Shown here: one piece after another, positions 1-13,329 of the stretch | How positions within the stretch are numbered: the stretch's first letter is position 1 | How the letters are laid out: each line of letters begins with the position of its first letter | Source of the DNA: Rhytidiadelphus loreus | Taxonomy: Eukaryota > Streptophyta > Bryopsida > Hypnales > Hylocomiaceae | DNA: 64,000 bases | Assembly: GCA_947034895.1 (NCBI GenBank) | Contig: OX344765.1 | Span: forward strand, 21,209,001-21,273,000 | Direction of reading: 5' to 3' | The notes under the pieces: generated by a model | Database searches by the model: none | Told to the model about the DNA's origin: nothing | The model's input: the letters and a program-made list of their open reading frames with translations, nothing else | Position numbers and translations under genes: made by a program

Positions 1-3000
1 TCCTATCATGTGATTTTGATTTAGGTAAGTTTCTAAACAAATCTTCAAATTTGTAACAATGTCTTCTTGTGAAATTATGTTCACAATTTGTTGTTGTTGA
101 AGGATTCTTGATTGTGTGGATGAGCTTCCTGTAGGTGTAGACAACTGAATTCATTTTATATTCAAGTTTGTAAAAAATCCCACTAGAATGTGTTTTCTAA
201 TTTCTAAAGTCTGCAAAATCATCCTTCTCCATTTTTTTTCTTCTTTGAAATAGAGTAACACATTTCACATCTACTTATTTTCAATTTGACATGTTTATAT
301 TCATAATTAAAAATAATAATATAAAAATACATAGTACAATACATTCAAAACTCTATTTTCATTTACCTTTTCTAATGTTACATTCTTTCCAATTGAACGA
401 GAATAAACTCCATTCCTCATTGCATCCCTCTTCAAAGCCTCAAGTCTTTGATTGTATTTTACAATGTGATCAAGGAAATTATTTCTATTGCTTATTCTAT
501 AACATGTTCTTAAAATAGCTATGTAAAAATGCTCATACATATTTGTACTATATTCTACTAGAGCGCCATATCATTTGATTGAAGTTGCATAATATTTCAT
601 ATTATGAACTTTTATCAAATTAAAATCTGATTTTTGCCATGTCTCTAAATGTATTTTAAATAGCTCAATAATCCTGCAACAAATACACAATTTTGTACCA
701 TTGCAATTTAATAAAAGATATAAAAGTACATTTTCACATTTTTATATTATAAAAAATAGTACATTCAACTTTTATATTTGTACTTTTCAATTAAAAAACT
801 CTTCCATCATACATACCATATCATGGAGTTCTCTATAAATATCAAATTTTCTTCATCAAATTCTCTTTGACAGACTTTAGGTCCAGGATTAAAAATAAGG
901 ACAAGCTTGAACTCGTTTCCCAGCAATTTAAAAGTGTTTGGTCCCCTGTGTTCGGCCACTAAGGACTTAATGTTTGGAACTTTGACATTCCTTGTGTTTC
1001 GTTGTAATTTCTTTCTTGCTTCTGTATTATGAAAGGGTCCCTCGCACCCTTGCCCTGCCGCGTAGCGGCATTCACAACAAAATTCTCTTTGACGGCAAGA
1101 TACTTTATACCATTTCAAAAAGCTTACAGTCAATGGCTTCAACTTAAAAATTTGGTACTAATCCCAACAAACAAAATATTGTAACCTACACACAAAATAG
1201 ATATTAAATGAAAATAATTGAATATAATATGAAAGAGACTTTATATTTTTTAGATACTAAATGAAAATAATTGAACATAATATAAAAGAGACTTCATAAT
1301 TTTTAAATATATTGTTGTATAAAGAGAGGTTTACCTCAGAAAATCACAGGGATCCTATTTGCAACCAAAAATGGCTCAAGAACAAAAGAAAATGCTATCA
1401 TGCATAAATCTTTAGTTTTGATCATTGAATCTTCTACATTGTCGTAAAACTATTTTCCGTTGGCCTATTCTATATAGACTTTAAGTTGGCTCATATATCC
1501 TGGTAGGGATAAGAAACCATGGGATATATGATGGATAGAACCAATGGCATAGTACGAGATACTGTCGGTGAATATGAATTTTAAACTTTCAAACCCACAA
1601 TCTATTGGTCATCAATCTAGGCTCACCGTGAGAACAGAGCAAATTTCGACCATATGGGCAAAAAACCCTACTTTGTTGCCACAACACAAAATGAGGCTAA
1701 ACAATAGTTTGACCCATATTGCCCGCAACAATAAAACTTATAAAGAAAAGAAAGCCACAAGCTACAAGCCTACAACACCACAAGTCTTAATATCTTTCGC
1801 TTCAACCTTCCAAAATCAAATTAAGAATTTGTGTCATTGTTGCCTTAAAGTCCAAATGAGATGAGTGATATCTTTTTGGAAAGATAATACAAACTTCTAT
1901 CTATCTTCCAAATTTCAAATCAAATAGATACTTTATTCAACTTCTACAGTCACCTGAAGTTTCAACCTTTAGAGTTGAGGGCAACAAATCCCTCTTCTAC
2001 TTTGACACTTACAATTTGTTCGAAAAATTCTAAATAGAATGATTGATGACTTCATAGAAAGATAACACAATTTCTTACACTTTTTCAAAATTTCATTGTA
2101 AGTAAAAGATCTTTTCATCTTTTATGGCCAATCGAAGTCTCGATATTTTTACATAAAAGGCAATAGACCTCCCTCCATTCAAACTAGCACAACTTTTGAA
2201 TATCAAATTCTCAAATTTTGAAAAAGAGCTTTTTAAAAACTCTACATTATGATACACAACTCTTCAAATTTTCATTACGAAAAGCTTCCTATACAATGAG
2301 ATGTCTCTTTCAAAAACTAATTTTTTTAACTCCAAATATCACACTCCAATCCTTGGAGAAACTTCCCAAGTTTTTTCCTAAATTCCTAAGCCACATGCTC
2401 GGCCATATGAATTAGCCCATACCTCTTTTTAACATAGGTGGATCCCCAAATACTTTGGCTAACATAATTGACCCTATAATTCCTTTATTAAAAATACTTA
2501 TCATCTCTAAAATTCAACTATAAGGCAAATTAATATCATTTTATCTTCTTACAACTTCATATACACAAAAATAACTATAAATATATTCCAAGTATGAAAA
2601 TGAAGATTACGATTAAGCAGTTACCTACTAAAAAGTAAAAAAACAGAACTCCAATAGAAACGTCATTGCATCTTTAAAAACTTGACGATACATTTAAGGG
2701 TAGCATCAATATAATTTACACGATCCGCCTTAGTTAGAGGATTGACTGGCTCTTGTAATTAACATTGGTGGTCACGATTCCTTTCAATAGGTTTAACCAT
2801 ATAATAGTATTGATCATTATTGAGACCTTCACAACACCCTTCAAATGTCACTTCTCGACTATTGAGCTCAACACATCCAACCTGCAATAGAATCATCAAA
2901 GTTCGAGTGTTATATTGAAGATTCTTATGCCATCGTTTCTCCATGTGAGGTTATTTCGTCAATTGAGAAGGTCCAACTTCTCCTTATAGATGCTCTCGTA

Positions 3001-6000
3001 GCAATGCAAAGTCCAAAGGTTCATCCAACAATTGTGACAAAGAAAATTCAAGCTTCGATTCTAGTTGAGATTATCCTTTTTGAGAGTCTAAAAATCCCCT
3101 CTAATTCGACATATTGAAACTAAAGATAGTAAAATATAGAAACTAAAACCAACAACAATAAAATTCTATAATTTGAAAAAAAATCACTTCAAACTAATGA
3201 GACTCTCAAATGACTATATTTTTTTAATAAATAGTATGTATGAGAAGGCATCACCTTAAAGCCACTTAAAGTATTGTCATCTTTTTATATATATTATTAT
3301 AATCAAAATCTAAAAGAATAATATATAATACAAATTTTTACATAATGTACACATTTGCAGTGCGACATCATAAAGCTTCTAATTGAAAACTATCTTTACA
3401 CAATAGATGGGCTTCAACTTTAGATGGACATCAAGAGATGGAACAAGAAGTACATTGACATCTTTTACAAGTATGATAGTGTTGTCTAAAACAATTTTGA
3501 ACTTTAAGCTTGGTTCACTGAGCTCTTGGAGAAAGACCATGAAAATAAATGCCGTGGTTGATTGTAATGCTTCTAATCCTTCTATGAAGCAAAGGTGATT
3601 TTTTTAAAAGCCTGAAATTGTTAAATAGTCATTAGGCAATTCACTGTTGTCAAAATGTAGCAAGCACATAGGAGTACATAATTAAATAGATTGTCAAATG
3701 TCAACAAATGATGAATTTTAAAAGTGTGAGGTACAATCAAGAGAAGACTTCTCAATGTAAAAAGAGATGATTTCTTATTTTTAACATGTTTAGCATCTTG
3801 AAACTTCATATTAATATTCATATGAAATAGTTCTAAACACTTCATAACCCTATCGTTCGAGATTCATATTTTTAGATTTGAACACTTCATGACCCTATTA
3901 TTGTACCAGATCTGAACACTACTTTAAATGGTTTTGTCTTAGAATCACTTGGTATTTGAATGTGGTTATCGTCTCATACATTTTTTTGGACCTATGTGTG
4001 AGATATTAGATGACGGTCACAAATTGAAGAAGTATTTAACAAGTGCACTATTGTATCAAGACTTTGTACCCCAGTACTCAAAGGTTACAAATTGAAACTC
4101 AATATGTTTGAAATTGTATGATTTTAGAGTACTAACTATGTTTTTGGTGTGCAAAAAAGGAAGCTACTTCTAGAACTAGGGATGATTATATGGATCAAGT
4201 TATTGAAGATGAAGGCATTTGTATAAGAAATTATGTTTCAAGTCAAGGGCTCAATCCTAGTTATTGTGTAGGAACTATACCAAGCAATAGAATAATGAAG
4301 ATGCTGCAACAACAAGTAATCGACTTGAAAGCGCATGTACAGTCATTACAAGCGCAAATCGAGACATAAAAATTTCTACATGCTCAATATTGTGTGTGTT
4401 AATGGGAACATGTAAGGCCTCATTTGTGCTTAATTTCAAAGCGCTTGATGTTGGGACTTGATTTGGAGTGGTGTAAGATGAAACTATTGGAAGAACACAT
4501 GAAAAAGGCTATTCTAGATATTTTTGATGTTTTGTTGAATGATAGGGAGCAACAAAAAACCTTTGATAGAACGTGTATAAGGGAAATTAGGAAAAAAATA
4601 TTGACAAGCTTCAACAATCATCATAGTGCACCAATGCATATATTGAACTTTGGAGGAATTTGGGAGTCTCCAAACCCATAAATGCTAGTCAGTAAAAAAT
4701 GCAGGAGTAGATATGTAGCTTGAGAGCATTTGAAAACGATAATTTCTTTTGCAAAATTTTAACAATTTTTTATAGTCTTAGAACATATAATTTGTATTCA
4801 TTCTATTTTGAATATTTAAAATTTTTAATGATCTATAAATAATTAAATATGTCGTGGAGGGTTGAGGGAGATGATCCATATAGAGTAGAGGCATTTTGTG
4901 GAGCCATTGGCTATAAGAAGTTTGGAAGGAACTGCAATCATTCAATACGTCTGCAATTACTACAAGGACAACTAGCATGGTTTTCTTACGTGGCATGTTT
5001 GTAGTGTGGATGCATTTTTTATTCTTTAATTGCTACAATAAAATTGTGTGTAATTCAATTAAAGTATGACCACACCTAAACTTTGTCAAAATTTGGGGTC
5101 AATATTGAAATTGTTGTTCTTGAGGCAAGTAATTCGGTAGTGTTTATACTAATGCTCTTAAGTAAATACCAAACCTATCAGTCTGTGAAGGTGGCATAGT
5201 CTAACTCCAACTTTTAGAGTGTTAGGGGAAGTTTTTATGTAAAGTGCTGGAAAACAAAACCTAGATTTCTCGTAATAAAAAATCCTGAAAAATAGTAGAT
5301 TTTAGAAACTTTGAATTAATTCTACATACTTGTCAAAATAGGAACCATTATAGAAGAGTCGTGGTCTTAAAAATGGAAACACTATCAAATTTTGATCAAA
5401 GTAGTTGCACTAACCATGTCTATAAACCTTGTAAACAATTTATTGCTGATTAAAAATTATGAACACAATTTTTAGAAGATATTATTGATTTGATCATCAG
5501 TTCATGCTCAAGCTTTTGCAATTCAAGCTTTACATTGAGTCAATCTCTTGTACGTACTCAATTCTTCTCCTATTGATCGCAACAGTGAGTATCTTGTACC
5601 TATTGATACAATAGTCTTGTGATCTCATTTTTTGTTCCTTTATGACTAATTGCAATAGTTTTGTGATCTCATTTTCCGTTCCTTTGTGACTTTATGCCTT
5701 TACTGGGATCTCATTTTTTGCTCAAGCACAATTTTGTTGATTTTGGTAGTGTTAGAAAATTTCTACGTAGGCAACATCTTCTTTATTCGTTTTCTCACTT
5801 ATAACAAATGTAAGACAACACTTTAATTATCTATCTACGTTTACATCTTTCAAAGTAACATTATTGTGTTTCTACCACATTTGGATCTCCAATGTTATCA
5901 GAGATCCGTGTCAAGTTACAAAGCTCTTATGCTTTTTGAATTTAACCTTCAACATGTATTTTGTACATAGAGGACCAATGTTTGTTTTTCAAATTCCTTA

Positions 6001-7029
6001 GAACCTAGCTTCTAATCCATCTAACTTTCTCACCTACAAGTGAAAATCTTCCATTCAATTTTGAGAACTCTTTTGTAGCAGCAAAGTCACAATTCAAGGA
6101 GCCACGGTCTTGGTTTCTTTGTACCATTTTTTCTACAACTACAAGCTGGTTGTTGCCGAGTTGAATTGTAGTTTAGTTGTGTCAAGAAATGCCATGAAAA
6201 TCTAATGCTACTTTTACCTTATCCAACTTACAAGTAGTTTTTTTAAATTGGACAAAAACAAAGGTTACCATGGTGAATAGTAATGCGCTCCTTCCTACCA
6301 CTCCAATTGTGCATTCCAAAATGCAGTTTGCAAACCTATAATTGCGAATGATATTGGGCCTCGTAAAGAGTGTTTTTTATCCATCCATTTGGACCACAAC
6401 AATAATGTTTATTTGATCAAAACCATTCAAGACTTTTTGGTTGAGCTTTATCGTGAATAAAACTACAAATTTATATGTCTTGGATGCATTACATGTTTTT
6501 TGAGGCCTGGGAGAGCCCGTTTCAAGGCTGTTCCCCTTCACTGTTCCCCGTAGTGAAGGACAACCGACTATCGAAAAAAAATTAAAATTAAAATTCTTCA
6601 AATGGTAAAATAAGTAGAAAAAAAAATCCGGAAATGACCTGGTCGCCTCTCGACCACGCAGGACGATGAGGTAGTAGGCCAGCTATCCTGTTCCCTGGGC
6701 TCGCAGCAGCAGGGGAACTTGCAATCTCTTAGAAGCCTCAAAATCCATCTAATGGCTTGCATGATTACAACAATGACACTTATTTGATCTCATTCTTTAA
6801 AGGTATGACTTCTCTCACATATCCTTAAACCATTGAATAGTCAATTAAAAGTGACCAATATTATGCAATGGCTAGAGCTCTAGTGTAGATGGGGGCAACT
6901 AACACTTGAACTGTACATATTTGTTAGCTTTGCAAGGGACTTGAAGAAGATTTTCACTGTTGTTTAGGTATCTTCATTCTAAAAAATGATATGCTTGTGT
7001 GTAAGGTAATTTTCAAAACATTTTGGAGA
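1..7029. other. AT-rich intergenic stretch, no gene recognised
   Basis: The stretch is strongly AT-rich. Frames are short and broken, and no conserved domain is recognisable. Three local oddities stand out. A short GC-rich patch lies near 1030-1100 inside a minus-strand open frame (807-1142). A degenerate tandem of about 45-50 bp with a GTGATCTCATTTT core lies at about 5610-5725. A GC-rich patch with a small hairpin (CTTCACT...AGTGAAG) lies at about 6505-6720. Around 5895-5910 the sequence resembles the tRNA-Met primer site that follows a Copia 5' LTR, so a decayed Copia element between about 5.4 and 7 kb is possible but unproven. Confidence 0.5.
807..1142 (-). CDS. unrecognised 111-residue open frame, doubtful gene
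   Basis: This is the longest open frame in the first 13 kb. Its N-terminal third is Cys-rich (SCRQREFCCEC, then GCEG) and coincides with a GC-rich patch, while the rest is AT-rich like its surroundings. I recognise no family. No clear splice sites, leader or conserved tail accompany it. It may be a fragment of a mobile element or chance. It is listed only because the cysteine spacing and the composition change are unusual for this region. Confidence 0.15.
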   Translation of the reverse strand: MKPLTVSFLKWYKVSCRQREFCCECRYAAGQGCEGPFHNTEARKKLQRNTRNVKVPNIKSLVAEHRGPNTFKLLGNEFKLVLIFNPGPKVCQREFDEENLIFIENSMIWYV

Positions 7030-8499
7030 CACTACAAAAAAATGAACACATAAACTACTTCAAAGAATGACTACAGAGCAATCGTTTTGGACATATGTGA
7101 CTACAAAATGGCTCAAGGGTCCTAAAGTCATTGTAGACAAGTAGTTTATAAATGACTACAATTTTTATTATCACTAACAATAGAGAGTCTTGGATGTATA
7201 AGTGTGTGACTAACTATTTCTGATCAAGTGTTAAAGAAAGTTTGGGTTAAGGAAATGGCTCCTTAGCTGCCATGTGGAAAATGTTGATCTCTTGTGTTTG
7301 ACGTAGACATCCATGTGGCCTGTCATTTAGAAATCATTATGAAGTTATGAAAAATCCATGCCACATCTAACATGGACGGTCGCATCAGAAGTCATTATAT
7401 AGTCATTTAGAAGTTACAATGGAGTCTTTGTGCTGTTTAGATGGACTAATACATGGCAACTCATTTTGTAGTCATTCTAAAGTGATGTGGATTTAGGGAT
7501 CATGTCACTCCCCAAGGACATGGGAAGTCATTTTCCTATCATTTTAAAGTTGCGACATTGTGTGCTAAAAAGAGTGTAATGACAATTGTATGGACAATAG
7601 TTATTCTATAGTCATATATGAGTACATTCAAAGCTCCACAACAATACATCATACACAATAAATAATACACACATACAATACACCATATTTAGCAAATATT
7701 TCATATAGCTACAAAGCCACTTAAAGTGTGAGTATAAAGAGATGAAATGACAAGCCCATTATACAAGTGGTGTGGTAGGAGGCAAGACAAACCAAGTGGG
7801 ATGTACAAAATGCAAGAATTAATATTGTGTCACAAGTAATATTTCAGACCTCATTTAGGCATAGTAGATTATCTTTTTTCAAAAAACTTTGAATTAAAAG
7901 AAGTTGGGAAATCAATCTCACTTTCATCGTAAAAAATCTGTTTTAGATTTTAAGTCTCAAATCAAAAGTTATAGACAAATTTGCTAAAGAGATTAGAAAG
8001 GATTGGGACAAGAAAAGTACTAGGGTCACCTATTTGACATCCCCAAAACACGGACATCTATAATTGTCCTAAGTATCCTTATTTCATGCAAGAAAAGTGT
8101 AATGATGACTATATAGGATGTTTGCAAATTGCATTTTGAATTACAATGTGCAATGTGCTAAAGCAATAGTATAGTAGGTGCGCAATAGTCCAAGACTTTT
8201 GAGTAGTCATTTGGCAGTTGCAGGAACTCAAGAAGCCATTCTATAGTGACTTCAAAGAGGTGCCATTGTCCGCAAAAGGGGAAAATAGGACTTAACAATC
8301 GTTGCTAGATCCATCTAAATACCTTAGTATATGCTTCTTTGGACCCTAGTAATTCAAATGTGAATCATACAAAGTATTCAAAAGTAGTGACAATCACACA
8401 TATTTGAAAAGCCATTATTGGCATACTAGTAGGAATTTAAATAAATCATATAGTGGACCTTAAGGAAGAAAACAATATACACCAACAAAAAGAAAAGGC

Positions 8500-8925
8500 C
8501 ACGAACAATGCATGATTTCAAGAAAAAAGACAAAAAAAAATCTTTTGTTGAAAAAAGAGCTTTTGAAAAAAATGAGAAAGATAAATAAGGAGTAGAAAAA
8601 TTGGAAAGATTAAAAAAAGATTTGAAGAAATGAAGAAGACAAGAGAGAACAAAAGAAAAAAGAGAAAAGAAAATTACAACAAATAAAAATTAGAAAAAAA
8701 GGTTAAAAATTATTAAAAAGAGAAAAGAGAAAAGAAAATAGTTAAAAAAAAATTTAAGTAATGAAACAAATAAATAATGAAGAAATAAAAAATAAAAAAA
8801 GATGCAGATTCATAAAGAGAGCAAGGGGAAATAAAATTAAAATAAATTTTTAAATAACATTGAAAAAGAAAAGAAAAAGATAACATAAAATCAAAGAAAA
8901 AGAAAAAACCTTTTGTATAGTGCAG
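8500..8925 (+). repeat. purine-rich (A/G) low-complexity tract
   Basis: About 420 bases consist almost entirely of A and G runs (AAAAAGAGAAAAG-type), lying inside the CACTA element. No coding signal is seen. The minus-strand open frame over it is a low-complexity Phe/Ser/Leu string and is not a gene. Confidence 0.7.
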
Positions 8926-9289
8926 TGATGAGGAAGTCATTATATAGTCACCCTAGAGTGAAGCACAGTCATCATAACGACAATAGTTTAATCACATTAA
9001 TCCCTAAAGGACCAAACTGCATTTTTTGACAATATAGCGATTTTGGGCAGCTTACTATGAATGGAATTTTTTTTTTTTTTTTTGAAATTTCTGCACAACA
9101 TGTGCCCAAGGATTAGCTTTAAGGCCCAACAATTTTCATAACTTTTGACTACATGGTTCAAAAGTTATTGCATGATATGTAATTTTCAGTGTTTGGCGGG
9201 CAACCTAGGCAGAAAAAAAAAACTTCTTTGAAAATCACTTTTAAAAAAAATAAAAATTTGAAATTGATTCTCTAGATTTTTATGTCTAT

Positions 9290-9965
9290 GGTAAGCTTTG
9301 AATCATTCCATTTTGATTAATGAGATGAAAGTTATGAGGAATTTTAGTTTGGGTTAGTTTGTGGGTAGTTATGGAATCTCTATTCTAAAATAAACTTTGA
9401 AGTCCTTTATTTAACTCAATTTTAAATATTTTTGGAAAAAAAATGAAAACATTAGGTGTACATTGTTTATTACAACATTACAACCATTGGGATTGGAATT
9501 TTCAATTCTATAAATAAATTGTTAACAATTTAGTATTTTTAATCATTCTCTACATTTTTCTACTTACTATTTTTTTCCTATGTGTTGTACAATTTCAAAT
9601 GATTTGAAAATTTTCAAGAATGTAGCCAACTTGCCTTACAGAAGGAATCCAAAGAGTAACATCCATTTTGGACATTCTTCATACAAATGTGACCTTGTGA
9701 AGTGTAGCTGACCGATTTTTTGCAGGGCCAAAAAAAGAAATTTTGTTACTTCAAATGCTAATATCTTGAAATCTATACGGTGAAAACTTTTGAAATTTTT
9801 TCCACATCTTTTCAAACCAAAATACTACAAGATCCTATAGTTATATGTTTCTAAAAATGTTTTTTTTCTAAAATTTAGTGCTTGTCCTAGCTAGAAATGA
9901 TAGTTTTAGAGCAATTTTGGTGAAAACATAATCTTTGACCTTTAGGGGTTAAAAGTTCAATGACA
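9290..9965. repeat. dispersed repeat, copy 1 (partner at 33.64-34.3 kb)
   Basis: From the shared core ATCATTCCATTTTGATTAAT this segment runs collinear with 33645-34300. It shares the later blocks AAATTGTTAACAATTTAGTA and a block around 9610 (GATTTGAAAATTTTCAAG) with scattered differences. The repeat has no coding content that I can see. Because copy 1 lies within the CACTA element, copy 2 may be a remnant of a related element. Confidence 0.7.
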
Positions 9966-10162
9966 TTGTGAACAAAAACCAACAGATGAAGGTTCGACAT
10001 TGTGAACTCTTCATCCCCAAGTTGTGCTAGCAACTATAGAACGACTTAGATGTTGTAGAGCAAACTCCATTAGTGCAATTAGGAAGCAACAATCATTTTT
10101 TAGTCATTCTAGACAAGAAGTCATTCTTCTGCGGTCGCATATGTGCCCATTTTCTTATAGTG

Positions 10163-13100
10163 AGAATCCATGTTTAAAGAAAAGAATCTTTTAATACCAA
10201 CACATTATACATGTGAATATACCAAAGCTTTGATTTTACTTGATTTGCTTTAGTTTGACTTGAGCTTGGTCCAACAAACTTTTAGTAGCTATTGTTTTTG
10301 GCTCGGTTTTTGAAAGGTACCATGCCACTACCACTCAAGAATGTTATCAATGTTGCATAAACACTCAAGAAGATAATGTAATTCCTTTGGATGGTTGGCT
10401 ACTTGTTTCCCTTGTTCCTTTGTGATGTTTCATGTAGTAGTTGTAGTAGATGTTTTTGATGAGAACTACCTTTGTTGCAAGACCTTGAAACAAATGTCAT
10501 AGTCACAATTGCTAGAGGACCATAGGGTCCCACTATAGCTGCATTTGTGGCAGTCGACAAGCAACAAATAAATAATCTTCTACTAGATGTGGTATGAATA
10601 CAGTCTCTCCCTATTTCTAAGCTTTTTCTCAAAGTCTGGTGTTTCAATCCTCATCTCTACTATTGAGAAATGGAAGGAAACATGTGTAGTCAAAGAATTG
10701 GGCCATAAACAAATAGATTTACAAGCTTGTGATATGTTGGCAACCAAAGAAACTAGGCTTTGAGAAAAAATAATCATACTCTATTCTAAGGTAGTGAATT
10801 CTTTCTCATGGATGGACCTTTTGCCATACATAGGCCATGAAATGATTGCAAGTGGAATAAATGTATCAAGTTGTTGATCCACATGTTCAAGAAGCTGGAT
10901 TCTCTCATGTGCTTGCCCATTGTTCATCTAAACTACCGTGAGATGGAGAAATGAGTGGCTTCGTACTCTTCTAATTTGTGGGACGTTGTTTGTTAATTAT
11001 GTTCTCCTAGGGCTAATCAATCAATTCATTATGTTGGAAGAATGGTTTAAAAGCATTGGTAGCAACGAAGTACTCTCAAATTGTCTTTTTTTTGCCAAAA
11101 GTCCTGAAGTGCATCTGTAAAGTAGGGTGGTACTTGGAGTTGAGGGTTGAAGATACAAATGCCTTTTGTATTATAGAAGGACGAGAAATTGTTCTTGACT
11201 TTTTCCAAATGCAGTTGTAACCAACTCTACATTCATTTTGTCACCAACTCTGCATTCAAAGGGGTGCTTGCTATGATAACTAAAAATTTGAAGCCAAAAG
11301 TGACTGAAATTGCATTGTAGAATTTATGATCTTGTGTGCATTAGGTGAGGAGATTACAAATTCAACATCAAATTAAGAGTGTAGAGTAGGGAGTGGACAC
11401 AAAGGATTCAAAAGTTGAAAATGAAAAAATGCTTGCATATCCATCATCAATTCACATTCTGTCTTCCCTAGTAAATGATATGACAATGAATTCCTTTGTT
11501 CACCTTGCAAATCCTTTGAAATCAGGTTTGTGAATTTATTCTATGTATCACCATGTACTTACAAGGAGTATTATGACTTTTATGTGACAATTGGGGGTGC
11601 ATTGCAGACAACAGCAACGTTGAAGCAGGACTATACAACAACCAGTTTTGCACTAGAGTCCATTATCATCCTATTTGGTGGTTTGGTTGCACTTGTAGTA
11701 AATCTTACGCCATTCTCTCAAGCTTAGCATGAGTTTTCTACTAGAATTTATCTTTATGATCAGTATTGATCAAGCATTGACATTGTATATACTAATGTGG
11801 GTGCATCTAGATTCCTTTCGAGTACCTAGAGTTGAACTTTCAATCATTGGTAGACTTGTTGCAAGTGCATATACAAGCATGAAGTCTACTTTGGTAAGGT
11901 TTGTAACTTCAAAATTTGAAACTTTCCCAATCAACTATTTTTTGTAATTATTCTTTTATTGTTACAATCTGATTTTTGTATTCTCTACAAACATCTCTTG
12001 ATTTGATTGTGGAATATTTTGCTTAATTTGGATATTTTTTGGTGGACTATTTACTGGAAATTGGTGTCTTAGTTTCTAGAGTAGAAATCTATACTAGAGA
12101 AACATTACATAGTGTTGTAGATCATAACTGATTTGCACACATAACAATACTTGCTATGTACTACCGTGATACATATTGAAATTTTGAAATTTAGCCCATA
12201 TACACATAAGGACCTATTCCAAAAAATTAGCTTTAAATACAACAATATGTAATTCATTTGTACATTTACAACTACTTGCAATCTACTACATTTAGACATT
12301 TCAAAATGGACAAATTCAGACCTTTTGTACATATGAAGATATTGTCAGTCTACAATTGTAAGATATTTGGGACTATTGAAATGTAGACTTATGGTACATT
12401 TAGATCTATTACAGTATTGTTGCAATATTGAAAAATATCACTAGAAATACAACTACAAATTTGAAATGTGGATTGCAATACATCAATCTATAATCTAAAT
12501 ACAATATAAATATTATTACTGAAAGTGTCTTATTTGTAACCAAATTGTAATACCTCTACAAAATTACATCAATATTGTAATTTTCAATTGTAGTAGTGTT
12601 GTTGTAATTTGCAACAATATTGTCACACGACCATTGCAATTCCACATTTCTTTTTTATGCTCTCTTGGTTTATCATGCATAATTGGGACATCGGAGCACT
12701 AAAGAATTAACCATTGCAATGTCTTTGAAATTGACAATACTTTGGCTAATTATGATCTTTTTTTCCTACCTTGATTTTCCATAAATCTACAATATGAACA
12801 TGCTTCCTTTCCATGTACAAATAAATTATTTCCAAGAAAATAAAAATCTCAAAAAGATGGGCTAAAAGAAGCAAAGTACATGAATATTTTGAGTTTTGGA
12901 GATTGCATCCGAGGGGTGCTATTATGAGAGCCTAGGATCATGAGCACATAAGCCTTGAAGACTATACATCTATGTTATAGGTGTCTATATTATAGAAGTT
13001 TATGTTGTAAACACCTTCAATGGCTGTAAAATATCTACTTATCACATTCTCAAGGCTCATATGCTCGCATTTCCATGCTCACATGCTAGCATCGTTGAAA

Positions 13101-13190
13101 GAACCTAGAGTTGTTTAGGGGTACACCTATTTTCATCACTTTGAAAAAAAATTAGTTTATTTGTATGGTGTCCAAAAAAGAAATTTAACA
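10163..13190. other. AT-rich intergenic stretch, no gene recognised
   Basis: Open frames of about 60-80 residues occur, but none resembles a known protein or has plausible splice context. About 12,100-12,620 is rich in repeated ACAATATTG-like words. About 12,940-13,060 (TCTATGTTATAGGTG and related words) has a relative at about 18,890-19,020, so part of this stretch is dispersed repeat. Confidence 0.45.
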
Positions 13191-13280
13191 AGATGAACAT
13201 TGCTCAATTGCTTGTTTGGACACATTTCGGTGTACCGTGTACTGATTTCAATACCATTCGCATGCCCTCTCCAATATCGG

Positions 13281-13322
13281 ATACCAACCGGATACCAACC
13301 GGACATCAACCGGACATCAACT
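13281..13322 (+). repeat. 11-bp tandem repeat upstream of the zinc-ribbon gene
   Basis: Four units of 11 bp (ATACCAACCGG twice, then ACATCAACCGG and a shortened copy) stand in a row at the AT-to-GC transition that starts the gene island. They probably lie in the promoter or the 5' leader of the gene that begins at 14031. Confidence 0.6.
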
Positions 13323-13329
13323 CCAGGTA

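Larger units (their letters stand above)
7030..10162. mobile_element. non-autonomous CACTA (En/Spm-type) DNA transposon
   Basis: The left end begins CACTACAAAAAAATG. The right end, read on the minus strand, begins CACTATAAGAAAATG. The two inverted ends continue to match for about 40 bp (both reach CACATA and then GAATGACT). The 3 bp just outside are AGA on both sides (7027-7029 and 10163-10165), the target-duplication length expected for CACTA elements. Inside each end are many direct and inverted copies of a short motif (AGTCATT with TATAGTC variants: about 7120-7620, 8200-8250, 8930-8950, 10090-10135), as in the subterminal repeats bound by CACTA transposases. No transposase frame survives. 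The centre is a purine-rich tract (about 8500-8920) and a segment (about 9290-9960) repeated at 33.6-34.3 kb. Confidence 0.85.

Noticed and set aside
8713..8940. Minus-strand Phe/Ser/Leu-rich open frame resembling a membrane protein
   Set aside because: It is the complement of an A/G low-complexity tract inside a transposon; the apparent hydrophobicity is a composition artefact.
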